Part shown: piece after piece, positions 35,055 to 44,071 of the stretch | Position numbering within the stretch: position 1 is the first letter of the stretch | Layout: each line of letters opens with the position of its first letter | Assembly (NCBI RefSeq): GCF_900115205.1 | Contig: NZ_FOYQ01000001.1 | Span: forward strand, 461,240-525,239 | Direction: 5' to 3' | Source: Robiginitalea myxolifaciens | Lineage (GTDB): Bacteria > Bacteroidota > Bacteroidia > Flavobacteriales > Flavobacteriaceae | Length of the DNA stretch: 64,000 bases | Notes under the pieces: generated by a model | Told to the model about the DNA's origin: nothing | The model's database searches: none | The model's input: only the letters and a program-made list of their open reading frames with translations | Program-made: the position numbers and the translations under genes

Positions 35055-35153
35055 GTGGTGCTAAAATCACCACAGAAGCTTCCGGTTTTTCATTGGTCGA
35101 CCTCGCAACACAACAACGACTAATGTTTAACATGTCCCGCAACATCTTGGGAC
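35055..35153 (+). other. pnp leader with two small hairpins
   Basis: GTGGTG / CACCAC (35055-35060 and 35068-35073) and GTCCC / GGGAC (35134-35138 and 35149-35153) fold in the 130-bp spacer before pnp. In other bacteria PNPase controls its own mRNA through a leader hairpin; a similar use here is inference. Confidence 0.35.
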
Positions 35154-35166
35154 TTAATACCATTTT

Positions 35167-37455
35167 ATGATTCCAAAAGCTTTTAATGAGGTCATCGACC
35201 TGGGCGATGGTAGGGAAATTACTATCGAAACAGGAAAATTGGCCAAGCAAGCTCACGGCTCTGTCGTGGTCCGTTCAGGAAACTGTATGCTGCTTTGTAC
35301 AGTAGTTTCCAATTACCAGGCCGCCGATGTGGATTTCCTTCCACTTACCGTAGACTACCGTGAGAAATTCGCCGCTTCCGGGCGTTATCCGGGAGGATTC
35401 TTTAAGCGCGAAGCGCGACCAAGTACCGGAGAGATCCTGGTAATGCGCCTGGTAGACCGGGTACTGCGTCCGCTCTTCCCTAAAAACTATCACAGCGAAA
35501 CGCAGGTGATGATTCAATTGATGTCGCATGACGAGGAGGTTATGCCCGATGCAATGGCCGGACTGGCAGCATCTGCGGCTATCCAACTCTCCGATTTTCC
35601 ATTTGAATGTGCGATCTCAGAGGTTCGCGTAGGGCGGGTAAACGGAGCATTCGTGATCAACCCAACCCGCGAACAACTCAAGGATTCCGATATCGATATG
35701 ATTATCGGTGCCTCCGCCGACAGCGTAATGATGGTCGAAGGGGAGATGAGTGAAATTTCCGAGGAGGAAATGACCGAAGCGATCAAGTTCGCGCACGAGG
35801 CCATAAAAGTTCAGATCGACGCACAGTTGCGCCTGGCAGAACAAGTGGGCCGAAAAGAAGTACGCGAATATGCTATTGAAGAGGAAGACGAAGACCTTAT
35901 GACCAAGGTTCACGGCATGACCTACGATAAAATCTATGCCATTGCCAAAGCCGGATCTTCCAAGCACGAGCGCAGTGCTGCCTTCAGCGAAATCAAAGAG
36001 GAAGTACTGGCTTCTTTCAGCGAGGAAGAACTCGAGGAAAAAGGCCACCTGGTTAAAAAATACTTCTATAAAGCAGAGAAGGAAGCGATTCGTAACCTGA
36101 CCCTGGATGAAGGAGTTCGTCTCGATGGCCGTAAGACCGATGAGATCCGCCCGATCTGGTGTGAGATTGATTATCTGCCTTCTACCCACGGTTCCTCCAT
36201 CTTTACACGTGGGGAAACTCAGGCCCTGGCTACGGTAACCCTGGGAACTTCAAGGGAAGCCAATATCATCGATATGCCCTCCTTTGAAGGAGAAGAGCGC
36301 TTCTACCTGCACTATAACTTCCCTCCGTTCTCAACTGGAGAAGCCCGACCAATCCGCGGGACATCCCGACGGGAAATCGGTCACGGAAACCTGGCACAAC
36401 GCGCTTTATCCCGCATGGTACCTGAGGACTGTCCGTACACCGTACGGGTAGTATCCGAAGTACTGGAAAGTAACGGTTCCTCATCCATGGCAACGGTTTG
36501 TGCCGGTACTATGGCGATGATGGACGCAGGGGTGCAACTGCACAAACCCGTATCTGGTATTGCGATGGGTCTGATTTCAGACGCAGAAACTGGAAAGTAT
36601 GCGGTGTTATCCGACATCCTTGGCGATGAAGATCACCTGGGAGATATGGACTTTAAAGTTACGGGAACTGCAGATGGAATTACAGCCTGCCAAATGGACA
36701 TCAAGATCAAAGGCCTCTCTTATGAGATCCTGATCCAGGCCCTCAAGCAAGCTCGCGATGGACGTCTGCACATCCTTTCTAAACTTACCGATACAATTGC
36801 TGCCCCTCGTGAGGAAGTAAAACCTCATGCTCCGAAAATGGTTACCCGTATTATTCCTAATGAATATATCGGAGCCGTTATCGGTAAAGGTGGCGAAGTG
36901 ATCCAGGAACTCCAGAAAGAGACCGGAACCACTATCGTTATCAACGAAGATCCGGACACCGAAGAAGGAATCGTAGAGATTTTGGGAACCGATCAAAATG
37001 GAATCGATGCCGTACTGGCCAAAATCGACTCCATCATGTTCAAACCGGAAGAAGGTAGCGTTTACGAAGTCAAGGTCATTAAGATCCTTGAATTCGGAGC
37101 CGTAGTAGAATATATGGACGCACCTGGAAACGAAATCCTGCTGCACGTTTCGGAACTCGCCTGGGAGCGAACCGAAAATGTGGAAGATGCTGTTTCCATG
37201 GGAGACGTTTTCGACGTTAAATATATGGGAATCGATTCGCGCACCCGCAAGGAGCGCGTATCGCGTCGTGTGCTGATGCCGAAGCCGGAAGGCTGGCAAG
37301 ATCGCCCACCCCGCCGTGAAGGTGGCGGAGGTCGCGGTGGAGACCGGCGCGGGGGTGACCGTCGTGGCGGAGATCGCCGCGGAGGTGGAGACCGTCGTGG
37401 CGGAGATCGCCGTGGAGGCGGCGACCGACGCGGTGGAGATCGCAATCGGGACTAA
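35167..37455 (+). CDS. pnp: Polynucleotide phosphorylase with RGG-type tail
   Basis: 762 residues. It degrades RNA from the 3' end with phosphate. Two RNase PH domains (about 1-210 and 310-540) flank a helical domain; hallmarks are [30 protein letters not shown] and [19 protein letters not shown]. The KH domain holds [16 protein letters not shown] (about 575) and the S1 domain [17 protein letters not shown]. Residues from about 712 onward are a run of (G)GDRR units, an Arg/Gly-rich tail of the kind that binds RNA. It follows rpsO but has a terminator between. Confidence 0.97.
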   Translation: MIPKAFNEVIDLGDGREITIETGKLAKQAHGSVVVRSGNCMLLCTVVSNYQAADVDFLPLTVDYREKFAASGRYPGGFFKREARPSTGEILVMRLVDRVLRPLFPKNYHSETQVMIQLMSHDEEVMPDAMAGLAASAAIQLSDFPFECAISEVRVGRVNGAFVINPTREQLKDSDIDMIIGASADSVMMVEGEMSEISEEEMTEAIKFAHEAIKVQIDAQLRLAEQVGRKEVREYAIEEEDEDLMTKVHGMTYDKIYAIAKAGSSKHERSAAFSEIKEEVLASFSEEELEEKGHLVKKYFYKAEKEAIRNLTLDEGVRLDGRKTDEIRPIWCEIDYLPSTHGSSIFTRGETQALATVTLGTSREANIIDMPSFEGEERFYLHYNFPPFSTGEARPIRGTSRREIGHGNLAQRALSRMVPEDCPYTVRVVSEVLESNGSSSMATVCAGTMAMMDAGVQLHKPVSGIAMGLISDAETGKYAVLSDILGDEDHLGDMDFKVTGTADGITACQMDIKIKGLSYEILIQALKQARDGRLHILSKLTDTIAAPREEVKPHAPKMVTRIIPNEYIGAVIGKGGEVIQELQKETGTTIVINEDPDTEEGIVEILGTDQNGIDAVLAKIDSIMFKPEEGSVYEVKVIKILEFGAVVEYMDAPGNEILLHVSELAWERTENVEDAVSMGDVFDVKYMGIDSRTRKERVSRRVLMPKPEGWQDRPPRREGGGGRGGDRRGGDRRGGDRRGGGDRRGGDRRGGGDRRGGDRNRD
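37300..37452 (+). repeat. Degenerate coding repeat for the GGDRR tail of PNPase
   Basis: About eight copies of a 12-18 bp unit related to GGCGGAGATCGCCG encode [11 protein letters not shown]. The repetition makes copy-number change by slippage likely. Confidence 0.85.
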
Positions 37456-37473
37456 ACTTTCGTCCAAATAGCT

Positions 37474-37500
37474 AAAACCCCTGTTCTCAGGGGTTTTTTT
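37474..37500 (+). terminator. Rho-independent terminator of pnp
   Basis: AAAACCCCTG / CAGGGGTTTT form a 10-bp perfect stem with a 4-nt loop and run into seven T. Confidence 0.92.
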
Positions 37501-37624
37501 ATGCCGTTTAACGAAATAGAGCACTTTTTATAACCGTTTTGTAACATTCTGCGATTTTCTCCGTATAAGTATATGCAGCGGTATAAATTTCAATAGTACC
37601 CCCGCTAAAAGGAAAGGATCGCAC

Positions 37625-38488
37625 ATGAGACAGTTAAAGATTACAAAGCAGGTAACAAACCGGGAAACTGCTTCCCTGGACAAATACCTGCAGGAGATTG
37701 GAAAAGTAGACCTGATTACCGCCGATGAGGAGGTAGAATTGGCCCAGCGCATCAAGGCTGGCGACCAATTGGCTCTGGAGAAACTCACCAAGGCCAACCT
37801 GCGTTTTGTGGTATCTGTGGCCAAGCAATATCAAAACCAGGGACTTACCCTTCCCGATTTGATCAACGAAGGAAACCTGGGACTGATCAAGGCTGCTCAG
37901 CGCTTTGACGAAACCCGGGGATTTAAATTTATCTCCTATGCCGTTTGGTGGATTCGTCAGTCTATCCTTCAGGCTCTTGCTGAACAATCCCGTATTGTCC
38001 GACTGCCGCTGAACAAAATCGGTTCGATCAATAAGATCAACAAGACCTTTGCCTTCCTGGAGCAAGCGCATGAGCGTCCGCCTTCGGCAGAAGAAATTGC
38101 AAAGGAGCTGGATATGACCGTAGAAGACGTGAAACAATCCCTGAAAAACTCAGGCCGTCACGTATCCATGGATGCCCCCCTGATCGATGGGGAGGATTCC
38201 AACCTCTACGATGTCTTGCGCAGTGGGGAATCTCCGAATCCTGACAAGGAACTCCTGCACGATTCCCTGAGAACGGAAATTGAGCGCGCTCTGGAAACCC
38301 TCACACCAAGGGAAGCCGATGTTATTCGTCTTTATTTTGGTTTGGCCGGGCAACATTCCATGACTCTGGAGGAAATTGGAGAGACTTTTGACCTGACACG
38401 CGAGCGCGTACGCCAGATCAAAGAAAAAGCTATTCGCAGGTTAAAGCATACCTCGCGAAGCAAAATATTAAAGACTTACCTGGGCTAA
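37625..38488 (+). CDS. rpoD: Primary sigma factor, short form (sigma-70 family)
   Basis: 287 residues, far shorter than E. coli RpoD because region 1.1 and the non-conserved region are missing. Region 1.2 starts at [15 protein letters not shown]. Region 2 holds [16 protein letters not shown] and [20 protein letters not shown], including the -10-binding aromatic residues. Region 3 follows, and region 4.2 is the helix-turn-helix [18 protein letters not shown]. This is the primary sigma of Bacteroidota, which reads the TTG / TAnnTTTG promoters found across the window. Confidence 0.95.
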   Translation: MRQLKITKQVTNRETASLDKYLQEIGKVDLITADEEVELAQRIKAGDQLALEKLTKANLRFVVSVAKQYQNQGLTLPDLINEGNLGLIKAAQRFDETRGFKFISYAVWWIRQSILQALAEQSRIVRLPLNKIGSINKINKTFAFLEQAHERPPSAEEIAKELDMTVEDVKQSLKNSGRHVSMDAPLIDGEDSNLYDVLRSGESPNPDKELLHDSLRTEIERALETLTPREADVIRLYFGLAGQHSMTLEEIGETFDLTRERVRQIKEKAIRRLKHTSRSKILKTYLG

Positions 38489-38550
38489 CAGCAGCGGGCC
38501 TTTAAGGCGCTCGTACCCAGGAAAAATGCAACTGTTAAATTCCTATTAAA

Positions 38551-38626
38551 TTGGAAATTTGGTACAAAAGTTGTATTTTTAACCTTGACAGCAGTTTATC
38601 ATGACTGTTCGTTTTTTGATTGATGA
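38551..38626 (+). other. Possible short transcription unit after rpoD
   Basis: The 216-bp spacer after rpoD holds TTG at 38551, TATTTTTA at 38574-38581 (20 bp apart, last base off consensus), then a nine-codon frame MTVRFLIDE, then a terminator. It could make a very short RNA of about 70 nt. The 38599-38626 part resembles the ankyrin leader at 4398-4424. Nothing else is seen in the spacer. Confidence 0.25.
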
Positions 38627-38628
38627 AT

Positions 38629-38656
38629 AAACTCCGGCTGATTACCGGAGTTTTTT
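38629..38656 (+). terminator. Rho-independent terminator downstream of rpoD
   Basis: AAACTCCGG / CCGGAGTTT form a 9-bp perfect stem with a 7-nt loop and six T. Confidence 0.88.
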
Positions 38657-38704
38657 CATTTATAGCCTTTGCTAAGGTCTTTTCCCTTTAAAATTTTGCC
38701 GTAC

Positions 38705-39217
38705 ATGGCCGATCAAAAAGACAACCAAGACCCTTACAAAGTGCCCAAGGGTACGCGTATTGGCCATGTACACCTCAAAGTATCCGAGCTGGCGCGCTCC
38801 TTAAGATTCTACCAGGATTTACTGGGATTTCAAATAACCCAGCAATATGGAGATCAAGCCGTTTTTCTCGCCTCAGGAGACTATCACCATCACCTTGCCC
38901 TAAATACGTGGCAGAGCCTGGGCGCACCGCCTGCCCCAAAGCGATCGGCCGGTCTATTCCACCTGGCGATACTATATCCTACCGAAGAAGCGTTGGCCGG
39001 TATTTTTAAACGTTTGCGGGAAGCGGATTAGCCGCTCACCGGGGCTGCGGATCACGGGGTTTCCAAAGCGCTCTATCTCGACGATCCCGATGGGAACGGT
39101 GTAGAATTATACTGGGATCGACCTGAAAACGAATGGCCTCGCAGTCCGGAGGGAGAACTCGACATGTATACCCGTCCATTGGACCTGGGAAAACTTTTGG
39201 CCAAGGCAAACGGGTAA
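38705..39217 (+). pseudogene. VOC-family (glyoxalase/dioxygenase fold) gene interrupted by an in-frame TAG
   Basis: The frame opens at ATG 38705 (MADQKDNQDPYKVPKG) and runs 108 codons to TAG at 39029-39031. The same frame then continues without another stop for 61 codons to TAA at 39215-39217, and the second part clearly belongs to the protein: LTGAADHGVSKALYLDDPDG, NGVELYWDRP. Family ligands are HVHLKVSELARSLRFYQDLL (His), LFHLAI and the Glu in NGVELYW; the last lies after the stop, so the 108-residue product would lack one metal ligand. One base change (for example TAT or TAC to TAG) explains it. A sequencing error or stop read-through is the alternative. Confidence 0.85.
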
Positions 39218-39221
39218 GCCC

Positions 39222-39253
39222 TTGAAAATAGCGATCTAAAAACCGTATTTTTG
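39222..39253 (+). promoter_or_regulatory. Promoter of rpe
   Basis: TTG at 39222-39224 and TATTTTTG at 39246-39253 are 21 bp apart. The ATG lies 22 bp beyond. Confidence 0.65.
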
Positions 39254-39275
39254 AGAAACACCTAATGCATCTCCC

Positions 39276-39941
39276 ATGAAGCAACCCCTGATTGCCCCAT
39301 CCCTGCTCGCTGCTGATTTCGGCAACCTGCAACGCGATGTTGAACTGGTTGAGGCCAGCCAGGCGACCTGGCATCATATCGATGTTATGGACGGGGTATT
39401 TGTTCCCAATATATCTTTTGGAATGCCTGTCATCGCTGCCATAGGGAAGCATGCCCGAAAACCTTTGGATGTGCATCTGATGATTGTGGACCCGGATCGG
39501 TATATCGATGCCTTTGCCGCATTGGGAGCACACGTGCTCACGGTGCATTATGAAGCCTGCACGCACTTACACCGAACGCTTCAGGCCATACACCAGGCGG
39601 GCATGAAAGCTGGGGTTGCCCTGAATCCGCATACCCCGGTACAGCTATTGGAAAACGTACTCGATTATGTAGACCTGGTTTGTATCATGTCGGTAAATCC
39701 CGGGTTCGGGGGGCAGAAATTCATTCCGGAAACACTCACAAAAGTTGCCGACCTCAAAGCCATGATCGAAAGGCGTAATTCGAATACCCTCATCGAAATC
39801 GATGGTGGCGTGACCCTTGAAAATGCGCCGGAATTGCTCAAAGCAGGGGCAGATGTTCTGGTCGCGGGCAGCACGGTATTTGGGGCAGCGGACCCTGAGG
39901 CCACTATTGCCGCATTATCTGCAGTAAGCTATGGAGGGTAA
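39276..39941 (+). CDS. rpe: Ribulose-phosphate 3-epimerase
   Basis: 221 residues, the usual length. It interconverts ribulose 5-phosphate and xylulose 5-phosphate in the pentose phosphate pathway. The TIM-barrel motifs are IAPSLLAADFGNLQRDVELV, HHIDVMDGVFVPNISFG, MSVNPGFGGQKFIPETL and EIDGGVTLENA with the catalytic Asp residues. The last 11 bp overlap the start of the flavoprotein gene, suggesting coupled translation. Confidence 0.97.
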   Translation: MKQPLIAPSLLAADFGNLQRDVELVEASQATWHHIDVMDGVFVPNISFGMPVIAAIGKHARKPLDVHLMIVDPDRYIDAFAALGAHVLTVHYEACTHLHRTLQAIHQAGMKAGVALNPHTPVQLLENVLDYVDLVCIMSVNPGFGGQKFIPETLTKVADLKAMIERRNSNTLIEIDGGVTLENAPELLKAGADVLVAGSTVFGAADPEATIAALSAVSYGG

Positions 39942-40905
39942 TCCCGATTTTGATATCATCATCGTCGGCGGTGGCCCTATTGGGATTGCCTGCGGGCTGG
40001 AAGCCCAAAAAAATGGTTTGTCCTATGTAATTCTGGAAAAAGGGCCCATCGTGAATTCCCTGTTTAACTATCCGGTAAACATGCAGTTCTTCTCCTCCTC
40101 GGAGCGCCTGGAAATCGATGATATTCCCTTTATCAGTAAAGAAGCCAAGCCCAAACGGGATGAAGCCCTGGAGTATTACCGGCGTATCGTAACCTCAAAC
40201 AAACTCAATATCCACTTGTTTGAACGGGTGGAAAGCATTCAGAAAAACGACTTGTTTCGGGTGGTTACCGATAAGAATGCGTATTCTTCCCGCAAGGTTA
40301 TAATAGCCACCGGCTTCTACGACCTGCCAAACATGCTGGGGGTTCCGGGGGAAGAGCTACCCAAGGTAAGCCATTATTATAAAGACCCGCATTTTTATGC
40401 CAGCCAGAAACTAGCCGTTGTTGGCGCAAGCAACTCGGCCATTGATGCTGCCCTGGAATGCTGGCGGAAAGGGGCTGAAGTCAGTCTCATTATCCGGGGG
40501 CCGGAGGTGGGTCAACGGGTTAAATACTGGGTCAGGCCAGACATCATAAACCGGATCGAAGAAGGCAGTATAAACGCCTTGTATAACAGTGAGATCATCG
40601 AAATCCTCCCGGAGGAAATCCGGGTCCGAACCCCGGAAGGTGAAAAGCGCCTGGCAAATGATTTTGTACTTGCACTAACGGGATACCAGCCGAATTTTGA
40701 CTTTCTGGTCAATGCCGGGATCGCCCTTTCTGAGGATGAAAAACGCATCCCACAATACGATCCCGATTCCATGGAAACCAATGTTTCCGGCTTATATCTG
40801 GCCGGCGTTATTTGCGGAGGAATGGAAACCCATAAATGGTTTATCGAAAATTCCCGGGACCACGCAAAGCGGATCATCCGCCATGTATTAACCCTTCAGG
40901 ACTAG
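39931..40905 (+). CDS. YpdA-family flavoprotein disulfide reductase
   Basis: 324 residues. An FAD Rossmann motif IIIVGGGPIGIACGLEA begins the protein and an NADPH motif LAVVGASNSAIDAALE sits near residue 165. The segment NSLFNYPVNMQFFSSSERLE is typical of YpdA (Bdr), the putative bacillithiol disulfide reductase, and there is no CxxC redox pair, as in that family. Bacillithiol is made by many Bacteroidota, so a role in thiol homeostasis is plausible; the substrate is inferred. It overlaps rpe by 11 bp. Confidence 0.87.
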   Translation: MEGNPDFDIIIVGGGPIGIACGLEAQKNGLSYVILEKGPIVNSLFNYPVNMQFFSSSERLEIDDIPFISKEAKPKRDEALEYYRRIVTSNKLNIHLFERVESIQKNDLFRVVTDKNAYSSRKVIIATGFYDLPNMLGVPGEELPKVSHYYKDPHFYASQKLAVVGASNSAIDAALECWRKGAEVSLIIRGPEVGQRVKYWVRPDIINRIEEGSINALYNSEIIEILPEEIRVRTPEGEKRLANDFVLALTGYQPNFDFLVNAGIALSEDEKRIPQYDPDSMETNVSGLYLAGVICGGMETHKWFIENSRDHAKRIIRHVLTLQD

Positions 40906-40911
40906 GCGCGT

Positions 40912-43900
40912 ATGAAGGCACGCATCCTGTATATCGTCCTGGTTACAGGTTTGCTGCTTTTCTCTTGTGACGAGCAACCCGATCCCCTGCTTACACCACA
41001 GCGGGGACAAACCATTGTCTTTCTCGGGAACAACCTGGCTGCCCGGATGAATCACTATGGGTTCTTTGAGGCGGCATTACAGCAGCACTATCCCGATAGT
41101 ATGCTGCGATTACGGAATATGGGAGACGGGGGTAATACGCCGGGCTTCCGACCGCACTCTGGCAGGGATTCGGCCTGGGCCTTCCCCGGGGCAGCAGCAC
41201 TTCTGGAAGACTTGTATCCCAATTCCGGGAGCAAGGGACACTTTGAAAGCCCCGATCAGTGGTTGGATCGCCTCGATGCCAGCGTTATCCTGGCGTTTTT
41301 CGGATACAACGAAGTCTTCCGACCGGACGGCTCAGAAGCTTTAAACAGGCAGGAATTAGAAGCCTTTATTCGGCACACCCTAAACCAACGATACACCGAA
41401 AACGCTCCTGCAGAACTTGTGCTTATTTCACCAGTGGCCATCGAAGCTCGGGAAGACCTCCCCCAAATGCCTTCGGCGGATTCCTTAAACAAGAAGTTGG
41501 AAGCATATACCCGTATGATGCGTGAGGTAGCCGCAGCACAGCAGGTCAAATTTCTGGATGTCTTCCACCCTTCGCAGTCCTGGTATAAAGACAGCCAACC
41601 CTTAACCCTGGATGGCTTACAGTTTAATCAGTACGGGGCACAAAAGTTTGCCGCCTTCCTTGCAGAACGCCTCTATGGAATCCCCGCTGCATCTGCAACA
41701 TCTGCAGATCTACTGGAGCTCGTGCGAGAAAAAAACTGGTTTTGGGAAAATGATTTCAAGATTCCCAACGGGGTTCATGTCTTTGGTCGTCGCTACGATC
41801 CGTTTGGCCCCGATAATTATCCTTTTGAACTGGAGAAAATAAGGCAGATGACAGCCAACCGCGATACCGCAATCTGGCAAGCCGCCATGGGTAATTCCTA
41901 TGACCTCGAGACAGCCGACGCGGCCACCACTCCCCTGCCCGAAGTCGTTTCCAACTACAAACCGCAGGGGTACGGCCATGGCGGAGGATACCTGTACGGA
42001 CAGGATGCTTTGGATTCCTTTACGCTTGCCCCGGGTTACGAGATCCAGTTGGTAGCCTCAGAAGCCGATTTTCCCCTGCTGGCCAATCCGGTTCAGTTGT
42101 CTTTTGATAATGCCGGCCGGCTTTGGGTGGCCACCATGCCTGCTTACCCGCATTACAAACCCGGGGACCCCATGCCCGACGACAAACTGTTGATTCTCGA
42201 AGATCTCAACGGCGATGGCCGCAGTGATTCCGTACGTGTCTGGGCCGATAAATTGCATTTACCCGTTGGTTTTGAACTAACAGCAGACGGGGTGCTGATT
42301 TCCCAGGGTACCCACTTGAAACGCTTCAGGGATACCGATGGCGATGACAAAGCCGACCAACGGGAAATTTTGCTAAGCGGCTTCGACGATCACGACACCC
42401 ACCATGCGATCGGAGCCTTTAGCGCCGACCCCACAGGGGCAGTATATATGGCGGAAGGCGTTTTCCTGCACACCAATGTGGAGACCCGCTATGGGCCGGT
42501 ACGAGGCACCCATGGCGGATTCTATCGCTATGAACCTAAATCCGGCTACCTGGAGCGAACAGCACAACTCCCGATACCCAATCCCTGGGGGATTGCCTTT
42601 GATTCCTGGGGACAACCCTTTTTCCTGGACACTTCGGGCCCTGCCCTGCGCTGGATGAGCCCCGGCAACTTAAAATCGGAATACGGAAAATTCCTCCCCA
42701 ATCCTCCTGATCTGATCCCTGATTTACAGAAAGTACGGCCCACGGCGGGACTGGAATTCGTTTCGAGCGACAATTTTCCAGAAGAAGTCCAGGGCGATGT
42801 GCTCCTGGGGAACAGCATTGGCTTCCTTGGAATTAAACAGCATAAAGTAGTGGAGGACGGTACCGGCTACAAGCTGGAATTCAGACAAGACCTGCTCAGG
42901 AGCTCAGACCCCAATTTCAGGCCTGTGGATCTGGAGTTTGCCCCTGATGGCAGCCTCTATGTAGTAGACTGGCACAACACATTGATCGGTCACATGCAAC
43001 ACAACGCCCGGGATCCGTACCGGGACCACAGCCACGGGAGAATCTACCGGATTGTATATACCGGAAATGATTTGCAAGAGCCGGCCACAATCGCCGGTGC
43101 GGACATTCCTGAACTATTAGCGCTACTAAAATCGCCCCAGGACCGTACCCGATACCGGGCACGCAGAGAATTAAGAGGACGGGATCCCTTACAAGTAGGT
43201 GTAGCCTTGAAAGCCTGGATTGGAAAAGTGGGTATGGAATCCAACGACGAACACCATTTTTTGGAAGCGTTATGGGTAAGTGCCGGAACCGGTAGGATAG
43301 ATCCAGACCTGTTGCGTAAAGTACTGAAGGCTCAGGACCATCGTGTTCGGGCAGCTGCGGTACGGGTATTGCGCTATTCGGCACATCAGCTACCCGATGC
43401 AAAGGCCTTATTGCTACAGGCCGCTGCCGACCCGCATGGCAGGGTACGTTTGGAAGCTATGGGTGCTGCCTCCTGGTTGGGAGATGCCGATATGCAGGAA
43501 ATTATAAATGCCGTGGCCAAGTCGGGGGTGGACGAATGGATCAATCCTGGGTACTTGCTGCTGCAGCATCGTTTGTCCGGAGACCGCGGAAATCCCCCGG
43601 ACTCCGAGGGTAATGAAGAAAATACCAGGGCCACAACCATCCCGGAGCACCTAAACCCAACGGATAGCATCGCCTATGTAGCCGGCCGGGAGGTGTATCA
43701 CCGTGAGGGATATTGTGCAACTTGCCACCAGGCCGATGGGGCGGGCCTGCCAGCCGCTGGCTTCCCCCCGCTTCAAGGAAGTGAATGGGTAACCGGGGAT
43801 TCGCAGCGGCTTATAAAACTAACCCTGAAAGGCATACAAGGGCCGATAATTGTAAACGGGAAAAACTATCCCGGACAAGTACCCATGACCGCCTTTGAAG

Positions 43901-44055
43901 GCCTGCTCACAGATATGGAAATGGCCGCCGTGCTCACCTATGTCCGCAATGCCTTTGGCAACAAGGCTACCCCGGTAGACCCGCGTGAGGTCCGGGCCAT
44001 CAGGGCCGAACTCAAGGACCGCAAAACTTTTTACACGGCAAGTGAGCTGGAATAA
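40912..44055 (+). CDS. SGNH / PVC-type dehydrogenase / HEAT / cytochrome c fusion lipoprotein
   Basis: 1047 residues. The lipobox LLLFSC (Cys19) marks a lipoprotein. Residues 34-255 form an SGNH-hydrolase-like fold in which the usual GDS is G39-N40-N41 and the catalytic His position is Gln (DGLQFN, 234-239), so esterase activity is doubtful. Residues about 340-710 are a beta-propeller of the membrane-bound dehydrogenase type (FDNAGRLWVATMPAYPHYKP, EDLNGDGRSDSVRVWADKLH, GLEFVSSDNFPEEVQGD). HEAT-like helices follow, then a cytochrome c with C935-A-T-C938-H939 and Met near 992. Such proteins are typical of Planctomycetes/Verrucomicrobia (PVC-type) and some Bacteroidota. Probably an exported redox enzyme for sugar-like compounds; the substrate is unknown. 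A ThuA gene follows after 16 bp. Confidence 0.88.
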   Translation: MKARILYIVLVTGLLLFSCDEQPDPLLTPQRGQTIVFLGNNLAARMNHYGFFEAALQQHYPDSMLRLRNMGDGGNTPGFRPHSGRDSAWAFPGAAALLEDLYPNSGSKGHFESPDQWLDRLDASVILAFFGYNEVFRPDGSEALNRQELEAFIRHTLNQRYTENAPAELVLISPVAIEAREDLPQMPSADSLNKKLEAYTRMMREVAAAQQVKFLDVFHPSQSWYKDSQPLTLDGLQFNQYGAQKFAAFLAERLYGIPAASATSADLLELVREKNWFWENDFKIPNGVHVFGRRYDPFGPDNYPFELEKIRQMTANRDTAIWQAAMGNSYDLETADAATTPLPEVVSNYKPQGYGHGGGYLYGQDALDSFTLAPGYEIQLVASEADFPLLANPVQLSFDNAGRLWVATMPAYPHYKPGDPMPDDKLLILEDLNGDGRSDSVRVWADKLHLPVGFELTADGVLISQGTHLKRFRDTDGDDKADQREILLSGFDDHDTHHAIGAFSADPTGAVYMAEGVFLHTNVETRYGPVRGTHGGFYRYEPKSGYLERTAQLPIPNPWGIAFDSWGQPFFLDTSGPALRWMSPGNLKSEYGKFLPNPPDLIPDLQKVRPTAGLEFVSSDNFPEEVQGDVLLGNSIGFLGIKQHKVVEDGTGYKLEFRQDLLRSSDPNFRPVDLEFAPDGSLYVVDWHNTLIGHMQHNARDPYRDHSHGRIYRIVYTGNDLQEPATIAGADIPELLALLKSPQDRTRYRARRELRGRDPLQVGVALKAWIGKVGMESNDEHHFLEALWVSAGTGRIDPDLLRKVLKAQDHRVRAAAVRVLRYSAHQLPDAKALLLQAAADPHGRVRLEAMGAASWLGDADMQEIINAVAKSGVDEWINPGYLLLQHRLSGDRGNPPDSEGNEENTRATTIPEHLNPTDSIAYVAGREVYHREGYCATCHQADGAGLPAAGFPPLQGSEWVTGDSQRLIKLTLKGIQGPIIVNGKNYPGQVPMTAFEGLLTDMEMAAVLTYVRNAFGNKATPVDPREVRAIRAELKDRKTFYTASELE

Positions 44056-44071
44056 ATTAAAGCAAAAATCG

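Noticed and set aside
37300-37452. Repeats near the end of pnp as a possible CRISPR or mobile element
   Set aside because: They are in-frame coding repeats with no spacers and give a regular GGDRR tail.
36607-37524. Long minus-strand open frame (305 codons) opposite pnp
   Set aside because: It mirrors the codon usage of pnp, has low-complexity Ser/Thr/Ala content opposite the GGDRR repeats and no recognisable motif. It is a shadow of the real gene.
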